Source: JADJOM01 sp963817435
GTDB taxonomy: Bacteria; Gemmatimonadota; Gemmatimonadetes; Gemmatimonadales; GWC2-71-9
DNA: 64,000 nucleotides
NCBI GenBank assembly: GCA_963817435.1
Contig: CAWFNY010000001.1
Location: 1,674,001 to 1,738,000 of the forward strand
Direction: 5' to 3'
The notes below the pieces were generated by a model that had not been told where the DNA came from, did not search any database, and worked only from the letters and a program-made list of their open reading frames with translations. How positions within the stretch are numbered: the stretch's first letter is position 1; every line of letters starts with the position of its first letter. The position numbers and the translations under genes are program-made. Of this stretch, positions 1 to 6,596 are shown one piece after another.

Positions 1-1
1 G

Positions 2-3000
2 GAGAAGATCGACCGCTACGAGGAGGCGCTGGCGAGCTACACCGAGGCGGTACAGCTCTTCGCCACGGTGGGCACCGCCGACGCCCGGAGCCGTCAGGCG
101 GACGCGCTCAACTCCATCGCCGGCATCTACGGCAAGCAGGGCGACCGCGACCGCTCCATCCGGACCTACCGCGAATCGCAGGCGCTGTATCACGGGCTGG
201 AGGACATCGAAGGCGAGGCCGATCAGCTCGACGAGATCGGCGTCCAGCTCTCGAAACTCTCGAAGTACCGGGAGGCGATCGCCATCTGGGACTCGGCCTA
301 CGCGCTGCACACCCAGTCGGGCGAGACCGGCGACGCCGGCTACTCCAAGTCGCAGATCGGCCAGGCGGCGTGGAGCCTCGGCGACTACGCCGGCGCCATC
401 GCGGCGCATCACGAGGCGGACTCGCTCCGCGAGGTCGCGGGCGACAAGAAGGGCCAGGCCTATTCGCTCGGCAAGCTGGCCTCTCTCTACCGCGACAGCG
501 GCGACCCGAATCGCGCGCTCGAGGCCTATCAGCGGGTCACGGCATTGTACGCGGAGCTCGAGGACCGCGACAATCAGGCCGACGTCCTGAACAGCATGGG
601 CGACGTCTACTACAACGAGAAGGACTATCCCCGCGCCATCGGACGGTACCACGAGGCGCGGGTGATCCAGGAGCGGCTGCAGACCCCGAGCCCGCTCGCG
701 CTCACCTACTACGACCTGGGCGACGCCTTCTACGCCCAGTCCCAGATCGACAGCGCCGGGGCCTACTACACCCGGGCCGTCGCGCTGCAGCGGGAGATCG
801 GCGACGAGTGGAACCTGATCCCCTCGCTCAACAGCCTGGGCTACGTGGCGGAGTTCGGCGCGCACGATCGTGCCCGTGCCGAGGGCTACTATCGTGAGGC
901 GCTGGTCCTCGCGCAGAAGCTCGATGCGAAGAACCTGCTGGCCGGCTGCTTCGCGGCGCTGGGTCGCTCGTTCTACGCCCGGGGCGTGCTCGACAGCGCG
1001 CTGGCCTACCGGACCCAGGCGCTCACGATCTATCGCGCACAGGAGGACCGGCGCCAGGAATCGCTGCAGCTCTCCGCCATCGGCGACATCCAGTTGCAGC
1101 GGGGCGACCTCGCGAAGGCGCTGCTGACCTACCAGGAGGGACTCGCCGTCGCGGACAAGGCCAACCGGCGCACGGAGGTGGCGAATCTGCTCACCTCGAT
1201 CGCCTGGATCTACACCCTCACCGGCGAATACCCCAAGGCGATCGAGACGGAGGAACGGAGCCTCGCGATCAGCCAGGAGGTCAAGAATCCCTGGGGCATC
1301 GCCAACTCCTTCAACAGCCTGGGCAACACCTACAACCAGAGCGGCGACTACCAGCGTTCGATCGGACTGTACCAGCAGGCCGAGAGCATGTACGTGGATC
1401 TGAAGGACCCGCTGTCGCAGGCCTCGGCCATGAACAACATCGGCACCATCTACTTCTGGCAGGGGGACTATCCGAGGGCGCTGAGCCAGTTCAACCGGGC
1501 GCTCGACATCGTCAAGGCGAACGGTTCCGAGGGGGAGTTCTACCCGCTCCTGCTCGGCAACATCGGCGAGGTGTATTTCGAGCAGGGGAACTATCCCGAC
1601 GCCGAGCGCTGGCTCGCCGATGCCCTGGCACGGGCGCGCGAGGTACAGACGGCGCGCACCACCGCCACCGCGCTGACCCTCCTCGGCAAGACCTCGCTGG
1701 AGGAGGGGAAGTATCCCGACGCGGCCCGCTGGTTCGAGGCGGCGGACACGCTGCGCCGCCGGATGGGGGCGCGCGACAACATCGCCGAGGTGCTGACCCA
1801 GCAGGGGAAGCTCGCCTACGCGCAGCACAATCTCGCGGCGGCCCAGCCCAAGCTCGAGGAGTCGGCGCGCATCGCGCGCGAGATCGGCGCCACCAAGTAT
1901 CTCTGGGAGCCGCTCTACCTCCTCGGCCAGGTGCGCCGCGACCAGGGCGACTCGGCCGGCGCGCTGCAGGCCTTCGAGGAGGCGGTGAGCGTGGTCGAGC
2001 AGCTCCGCAACAAGGTCGTCGGCGGCGAAGGGGCGCAGAAGCTGTTCGCGTCAGGCAAGGTGCAGGGCCGGCTCTACGAGGCGCTGGTCGGACTGCTGAT
2101 CCGCCGGGGCCAGGGAGAGAAGGCGCTCGAGGTGCTGCAGCGCAGCATGAACGAGGAGCTGCGCGGCAAGTTCCGCGGGCTGGGGATCGAGTTCGCCGAC
2201 ACCACCAAGGCGCGGCTGCTGGCGGAGGAGGAGCGGCGAAAGGCGAGGCTCGACGGCGTGACCGAGCAGCTCGCCCGCGAGCGCGCCGCGCCGGACAGCA
2301 CCCGCAACGCCGCGAAGATCGGCGCCCTCGAGGCGAATCGGAGCGTGGCGGAGGAGGACTATCTCGGCTTCGTCAATCAGATCATGCGGGAGCAGCCGGA
2401 ACTCAAGAACCACATGAGCGTGAGCCTGCGTGATCTCCGGAACGCGCGGCTCGAGCTGCCGAAGGACGTCGCACTGCTCGCCTATCTGCTGGGCGAGAAG
2501 GAGCTCTACATCTTCGTGGTCACCTCCGACACGCTGGTGGCCAAGGTGATCGATCTCCCGCGCGACACCCTGGACCGGAACATCGAACTGATGGTGAAGC
2601 TGGCGCGGAACCCGGCGGCGACCCTGGCCTCGGTGCGCCGCTCCGGCGCAGCGGGACAGGCGCCGCCGGAGGCGCGGCCCGCGGGAGACGTCCGCCAGCA
2701 GGCGGCGCTCCTCTATCAGTGGCTCATCGCGCCGATCGAGAAGGAACTCGGCACCCGGAAGCGGCTCGCCATCGTGCCGAGCGGAGCCCTCTACTATCTC
2801 CCCTTCCAGATCCTGGCCCAGAGCGCCGACAGCGCGGCCCGCACCCTGGGCGATGAGCGCACCGTCTTCTACGTCACCGAACTGAAGGTGGCGCCACCGA
2901 AGACCGGGCCGCGGTCTCCGCTCCGGCTGGCGGCGTTCGGCAATGCGGACAACTCGCTGCCGAGCGCGGAGCGCGAGGTGCTGGATCTCAAGCGGCTCTA

Positions 3001-3511
3001 CCCGACGAGCGCCGTCTTCCTCCGCACCGACGCCACCGAGGCCCGCGCCAAGGCGCTGGCGCCGACGTTCAACGTGGTGCACTTCGCCACCCACGGAAAC
3101 CTCGACTACCAGAACTTCGACAACACCTTCCTCACGCTGGCGCCGACGGTGAAGCCGGCCGAGGATGGCAAGCTCACCCTGCGTGAGGTGTGGAAGCTGG
3201 TCGGGTTCGGGCACCACCGGCTGGTGGTGCTCTCGGCCTGCAATACCGCGGTGGCCGACGAGCAGGTCGCCGGCTGGCCGAACAGCCCGGCGACCGCGTT
3301 CCTGGATGTCGGCGTGCCGGCGGTAGTCGCTTCCCTCTGGCCGGTGGACGATGCCGCGACGGCGGTGCTGATCACCGCCTTCTATAAGAACATGCGAACG
3401 ATGGATACCGCCGAGGCGCTCCGGCAGGCCCAGCTCACGCTCAAGACCAACCCGAAATACAACCACCCCTACTATTGGGGTGCCTGGGTCCTGGTCGGCG
3501 ACTGGCGCTGA
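2..3511 (+). CDS. TPR-repeat CHAT-domain protease (5' end outside window)
   Basis: The reading frame is already open at base 2, so the true start lies upstream; a GTG at 68 is internal and falls inside a TPR helix. About the first 650 codons are tandem tetratricopeptide repeats with the usual pattern of paired helices (GDY..A...Y..AL). A coiled, charged linker follows (roughly 2200-2400), then a C-terminal CHAT (caspase HetF associated with TPRs) peptidase domain. Both catalytic residues are visible: the histidine in VVHFATHG (codon 3092-3094) and the cysteine in LSACNTA (codon 3239-3241), so the protease should be active. CHAT-TPR proteins are cytoplasmic or envelope-associated cysteine proteases used in signalling or toxic-effector roles; the substrate here is unknown. 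The TPR array presumably holds a partner protein. No partner gene is recognisable in the 3' flank. Confidence 0.9.
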   Translation, partial: EKIDRYEEALASYTEAVQLFATVGTADARSRQADALNSIAGIYGKQGDRDRSIRTYRESQALYHGLEDIEGEADQLDEIGVQLSKLSKYREAIAIWDSAYALHTQSGETGDAGYSKSQIGQAAWSLGDYAGAIAAHHEADSLREVAGDKKGQAYSLGKLASLYRDSGDPNRALEAYQRVTALYAELEDRDNQADVLNSMGDVYYNEKDYPRAIGRYHEARVIQERLQTPSPLALTYYDLGDAFYAQSQIDSAGAYYTRAVALQREIGDEWNLIPSLNSLGYVAEFGAHDRARAEGYYREALVLAQKLDAKNLLAGCFAALGRSFYARGVLDSALAYRTQALTIYRAQEDRRQESLQLSAIGDIQLQRGDLAKALLTYQEGLAVADKANRRTEVANLLTSIAWIYTLTGEYPKAIETEERSLAISQEVKNPWGIANSFNSLGNTYNQSGDYQRSIGLYQQAESMYVDLKDPLSQASAMNNIGTIYFWQGDYPRALSQFNRALDIVKANGSEGEFYPLLLGNIGEVYFEQGNYPDAERWLADALARAREVQTARTTATALTLLGKTSLEEGKYPDAARWFEAADTLRRRMGARDNIAEVLTQQGKLAYAQHNLAAAQPKLEESARIAREIGATKYLWEPLYLLGQVRRDQGDSAGALQAFEEAVSVVEQLRNKVVGGEGAQKLFASGKVQGRLYEALVGLLIRRGQGEKALEVLQRSMNEELRGKFRGLGIEFADTTKARLLAEEERRKARLDGVTEQLARERAAPDSTRNAAKIGALEANRSVAEEDYLGFVNQIMREQPELKNHMSVSLRDLRNARLELPKDVALLAYLLGEKELYIFVVTSDTLVAKVIDLPRDTLDRNIELMVKLARNPAATLASVRRSGAAGQAPPEARPAGDVRQQAALLYQWLIAPIEKELGTRKRLAIVPSGALYYLPFQILAQSADSAARTLGDERTVFYVTELKVAPPKTGPRSPLRLAAFGNADNSLPSAEREVLDLKRLYPTSAVFLRTDATEARAKALAPTFNVVHFATHGNLDYQNFDNTFLTLAPTVKPAEDGKLTLREVWKLVGFGHHRLVVLSACNTAVADEQVAGWPNSPATAFLDVGVPAVVASLWPVDDAATAVLITAFYKNMRTMDTAEALRQAQLTLKTNPKYNHPYYWGAWVLVGDWR

Positions 3512-3626
3512 ACCACCGTGGACTCGGCCGCCGGGGGCGAGTCTGGCGGCAACCGGCCTCGGCGTGAAGATTCTGGCAGCACACGAGCTGGATACCCGGC
3601 CGACATGAAGGTGTGACAGATCCGTC

Positions 3627-3653
3627 CCTCCGTTCGAATACCCCGAACGAAGG
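3627..3653 (+). promoter_or_regulatory. Imperfect hairpin upstream of the aminolipid acyltransferase operon
   Basis: A 10-bp stem with one mismatch and a 7-nt loop lies in the 200-nt gap between the CHAT gene and the olsB-like gene. No T-tract follows, so it is a weak terminator candidate; a 5'-UTR structure or operator is equally possible. The rest of the gap holds the short leader frame described next. Confidence 0.25.
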
Positions 3654-3659
3654 AACCAA

Positions 3660-3728
3660 ATGCCGGTCCGGCTCGTTGTACCCATGCGCCCCCTCCGTCG
3701 GGGGCCACCCTATGACTGCCGCTCCTGA
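3660..3728 (+). CDS. Possible 22-codon leader peptide overlapping the olsB-like start
   Basis: An ATG at 3660 is preceded by AAGGA (3650-3654) at 5-nt spacing, the best ribosome-binding site in this gap. The frame encodes 22 residues rich in Pro and Arg and ends with TGA at 3726-3728, 14 nt past the likely olsB-like ATG at 3712, which has no good ribosome-binding site of its own. The arrangement would allow translational coupling from leader to acyltransferase gene. Nothing but position and ribosome-binding site supports expression, and chance is a real alternative. Confidence 0.25.
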   Translation: MPVRLVVPMRPLRRGPPYDCRS

Positions 3729-4554
3729 TCCGCGCCGTCACGGCGCCGACACCGAGTTCGCCCCGCGCGAGCTGGATGTCCCGTATCCGAGCTTCCCGGA
3801 GCTGCTTCCGGCCGAGGAGCTGGAGGCGGGGCGCTACGTCGTGCGCTTCGCGCGGACGGTGGACGACCTCGACGCGATCGAACGGCTCCGGTTCGAGGTG
3901 TTCAACCTCGAGCTGGGCGAGGGGCTCGACAGCGCCTTTGCGACGGGGCGGGATCACGACGATCTCGATCCCTATTTTCATCACCTGCTGATCGCCTGCC
4001 GGGCGACGGGCGAGGTCGTCGGGACCTACCGGCTGCAGACGGCGGCGATGGCGGAGGGGCGGCAGGGCTTCTATTCGGCCGGCGAGTTCGACCTGAGCGG
4101 CCTGCCGCGGGAGTTCATCGCGAACGCGGTGGAGGTGGGCCGCGCCTGCGTGGCCAAGCCGCACCGGAACGGCCGGGTGCTCAATCTGCTGTGGCGGGGG
4201 CTCGCGCTCTATCTGCTGCAGAACGGGAAGCGCCACCTCTTCGGCTGCTGCTCGCTCACCTCGCAGGACGAGGCGCTGGGCCAGGCGACGATGCAGTTTC
4301 TGGCGCGGGAGGGGCATGTGCACCCGACGCTGCTGGCGCCGCCGCTGGCGGGAATGGGGTGCGCGGACGCCGATCCGGGCGCGGTCGCGCGGGCGAGGGT
4401 GAAGATCCCCCCGCTCTTTCAGAGTTACCTGCACCTGGGCGCGAAGGTCTTCGGCCCGCCGGCGATCGACCGGCAGTTCAAGACCATCGACTTTCTCGTG
4501 GCACTGGATGTCGCAAGCCTCGACGAGCACAGCTATCGCTTCTTCTTCCGCTGA
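3712..4554 (+). CDS. olsB: OlsB/GlsB-like N-acyltransferase (aminolipid synthesis, first step)
   Basis: This 280-residue GNAT-fold protein belongs to the hemolysin/OlsB group (Acetyltransf_5 type). Typical segments are the RLRFEVFNLELGEGL block, a DPYFHHLL stretch and the VGRACVAKPHRNGRV core. Family members transfer a 3-hydroxyacyl group from acyl carrier protein to the alpha-amino group of ornithine (OlsB) or glycine (GlsB), giving a lyso-aminolipid. The next gene, overlapping by 47 nt, is a PlsC-like acyltransferase of the OlsA/GlsA kind, and this pairing is the main support for the assignment. ATG 3712 is preferred because conservation begins shortly after it; an in-frame GTG at 3613 would add 33 low-complexity residues. 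Whether the headgroup is ornithine or glycine cannot be told from sequence alone. Confidence 0.8.
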   Translation: MTAAPDPRRHGADTEFAPRELDVPYPSFPELLPAEELEAGRYVVRFARTVDDLDAIERLRFEVFNLELGEGLDSAFATGRDHDDLDPYFHHLLIACRATGEVVGTYRLQTAAMAEGRQGFYSAGEFDLSGLPREFIANAVEVGRACVAKPHRNGRVLNLLWRGLALYLLQNGKRHLFGCCSLTSQDEALGQATMQFLAREGHVHPTLLAPPLAGMGCADADPGAVARARVKIPPLFQSYLHLGAKVFGPPAIDRQFKTIDFLVALDVASLDEHSYRFFFR

Positions 4555-5338
4555 GGCCGCGGGCGAGGTTTCCCCGCTGCTCGCGTGGGGGCGGCTTGCC
4601 GGCCTCACGGTGTGGACGGCGTCCTGGACCCTGGCGTGGGCCATCCTGACGCTGCTGCTGTTCCCGTTCGGCGCGGCGCGCCATCGGGTGCGCCGGGGAA
4701 TCTTCCGGCGCTGGGCGCGGGGCGTGGCACGACTGCTCGGAGTCAGGGTGACGGTAGATGGCGCGGTGCCGGTGGCGCCGTTCTTCCTGGTGTCGAACCA
4801 CCTGAGCTATCTGGACATCGTCACCTATGCCGCGGTGATGCCGGCGAGGTTCGTGGCCAAGAGCGAGGTGCGGGGCTGGCCCGGGGTGGGGCTGCTGGCG
4901 CGGGCGATGCGGACGATCTTCATCGACCGCAGCGTGAAGCGCGACGCGCTCAGGGTGCTTGAGCACCTCGGCGCCGCGGCGGCCGAGGGCGATGGTGTGG
5001 TGGTGTTCGCGGAAGCGACCAGCTCCGCGGGGCATGAAGTACTCCCATTCCGCCCCGCCCTGCTCGAGTGGGCGGCGCGGACTGGCAGCCCGGTGCACCA
5101 CGCGAGCGTCGGCTACCGCACGTCCGCCGGGAGCATCCCCGCGCACCTGTCGGTCTGCTGGTGGGGAGAGATGACGTTCGGGCGGCACCTCGTGTCGCTG
5201 GCCCGGCTCCCGTGGATCGAAGCAACGGTCCGCTTCGGCGATGCGCCTATCGCCGAGCGGGATCGCAAGCGACTTGCCGACCGGCTGCACCAAGCGGTCT
5301 CGGCGCGGTTCATTCCCGTAGTCCTGGAGTCAGAATGA
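4508..5338 (+). CDS. olsA: OlsA-like 1-acylglycerol-3-phosphate acyltransferase family protein
   Basis: This 276-residue PlsC/LPLAT-family acyltransferase has an N-terminal hydrophobic segment (about residues 30-55, TVWTASWTLAWAILTLLLF). The catalytic HX4D motif appears as NHLSYLD at about residues 97-103. The substrate-site block is VVVFAEATSS, replacing the usual FPEGTR and as often seen in OlsA-type enzymes. It would add the second, ester-linked acyl chain to lyso-ornithine or lyso-glycine lipid at the inner membrane. It overlaps the olsB-like gene by 47 nt and its TGA overlaps the next ATG (ATGA), so the genes are co-transcribed. A general lysophosphatidate acyltransferase is the alternative, made less likely by the partner gene. 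Confidence 0.78.
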   Translation: MSQASTSTAIASSSAEAAGEVSPLLAWGRLAGLTVWTASWTLAWAILTLLLFPFGAARHRVRRGIFRRWARGVARLLGVRVTVDGAVPVAPFFLVSNHLSYLDIVTYAAVMPARFVAKSEVRGWPGVGLLARAMRTIFIDRSVKRDALRVLEHLGAAAAEGDGVVVFAEATSSAGHEVLPFRPALLEWAARTGSPVHHASVGYRTSAGSIPAHLSVCWWGEMTFGRHLVSLARLPWIEATVRFGDAPIAERDRKRLADRLHQAVSARFIPVVLESE

Positions 5339-5871
5339 CGGATCGTATGGAAGCGGTGGAAGGAAACCTGATCGTCCTGGACCAGGCGGTGGAGGTGCTG
5401 CGCCGCATGGATGACGAGACCTACGCCACCGGCGGCGCCGCTCCCGGGGTGTCGGCGATCGGGGTGCATTTCCGCCACGTACTCGACCACTATCGCTCGT
5501 TCCTGATGGGCCTCGCGACGGACGAGATCGACTACGACGCGCGCCACCGTCACGTGCCGCTCGAGACCGACCGGCAACTGGCGATCGCCACGGCGCTGGG
5601 TTTCGCCACCGATCTGGCGCGGCTGGCCCCGGAACTCGGCCCGCGACCGGTGCGGGTCAGCACCCGGAGCGTCGCCGGTGACGACGGCGCGCCTGACTGG
5701 AGCCAGTCCTCGCTCAAGCGCGAGCTCCAGTTCCTGGTGAGCCATACCGTCCACCACTACGCCCTGATCAAGGAACTGCTCCGGCGCAGCGGATTCGACG
5801 CGGGGACGGAGTTCGGCGTGGCGCCGTCCACCATCGCCGCCGCCCGCCGCGACACCGCATGTGCACGGTAA
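5335..5871 (+). CDS. DinB/YfiT-like metal-binding four-helix protein
   Basis: This 178-residue predicted four-helix bundle of the DinB-like superfamily has histidines placed as in metal-binding members: HFRHVLDHY near the N-terminal third and HTVHHYALI near the C-terminal third. Members include thiol S-transferases (bacillithiol, mycothiol) and uncharacterised hydrolases. The sequence does not identify the substrate. The start is ATG 5335, giving an ATGA overlap with the acyltransferase stop; the frame stays open upstream but runs inside the acyltransferase gene. Its last 13 nt overlap the NRDE gene, so it is part of the same operon. Confidence 0.7.
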   Translation: MTDRMEAVEGNLIVLDQAVEVLRRMDDETYATGGAAPGVSAIGVHFRHVLDHYRSFLMGLATDEIDYDARHRHVPLETDRQLAIATALGFATDLARLAPELGPRPVRVSTRSVAGDDGAPDWSQSSLKRELQFLVSHTVHHYALIKELLRRSGFDAGTEFGVAPSTIAAARRDTACAR

Positions 5872-6596
5872 GCTGGCTCCCCGATCCGCTCGGCTACACC
5901 CTCTGCTTCAACCGCGATGAGCGATTCACCCGCGCCCCGGGGCTCCCCCCCGAGTCGCGGGTGGCGGCCGGCGTGCCGTACGTCGCGCCCATCGATGGCG
6001 ACTTCGGCGGCACCTGGCTCGCCACCAACGCCTTCGGCCTGAGCCTCGGCATCACCAACCGCTATTCGGTGCCGGGCTATGTTGCGCCCGCGAAGCCGCG
6101 CAGTCGCGGCCTGCTCCCGCTCGCGCTGATCATGCACCCCACCGCGGCGGAAGCCCTCGCCGCGCTCGGGGCGAGCGACCTCGGCGCGGTCCAGCCCTTC
6201 TCGCTGATTGCGGTGGAACCGGGAGGACCGGCACGGGTGGCCGCGTGGGATGGCCAGGCACTCGAGGTATCTTTCCACGCCCAGCCGGGGCTGATTCTCA
6301 CCAGCTCGTCGGTCACCGAGCCGGAGGTCGCCGCCTCACGGAAGGCGCTGTTCGCCGCGCTGACTGACATCACCGGCGAGGCGCTCGCGGCGCTGCACCG
6401 CAGCCATATCCCCGAGCGGGGACGGCGGTCGGTCTGCATGCACCGGGACGATGCGGAAACCCAGAGCTACAGCGAGGTTCGCGTGAGCGCGGATCAGGTC
6501 GTCTTCTTCCACACGCCCGACGCCCCCTGCCGAGGCACCGCGCTCCCGGGCATCGCGCTCCGGCGCCGCTCCCTCCCCTGCCCCTCGACGAGTTGA
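5859..6596 (+). CDS. NRDE/TANGO2-family protein
   Basis: This 245-residue protein starts with MCTVSW and carries the name-giving FNRDER motif at about residues 17-22, with the conserved GGTW block (DFGGTWLATN) further on. These identify the NRDE family (Ser/Thr-rich T10 or TANGO2). The N-terminal Cys2 resembles Ntn-hydrolase nucleophiles, but the bacterial function is not established; eukaryotic TANGO2 is linked to haem and lipid handling. The gene sits inside the plus-strand operon, overlapping the DinB-like gene by 13 nt and the fusion gene by 4 nt (TTGA). Confidence 0.8.
   Translation: MCTVSWLPDPLGYTLCFNRDERFTRAPGLPPESRVAAGVPYVAPIDGDFGGTWLATNAFGLSLGITNRYSVPGYVAPAKPRSRGLLPLALIMHPTAAEALAALGASDLGAVQPFSLIAVEPGGPARVAAWDGQALEVSFHAQPGLILTSSSVTEPEVAASRKALFAALTDITGEALAALHRSHIPERGRRSVCMHRDDAETQSYSEVRVSADQVVFFHTPDAPCRGTALPGIALRRRSLPCPSTS

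Noticed and set aside
5335..5871. Longer DinB-like protein starting at 5068
   Set aside because: The extra 89 residues are read entirely within the acyltransferase gene in another frame and show no family similarity; ATG 5335 gives a standard ATGA overlap.
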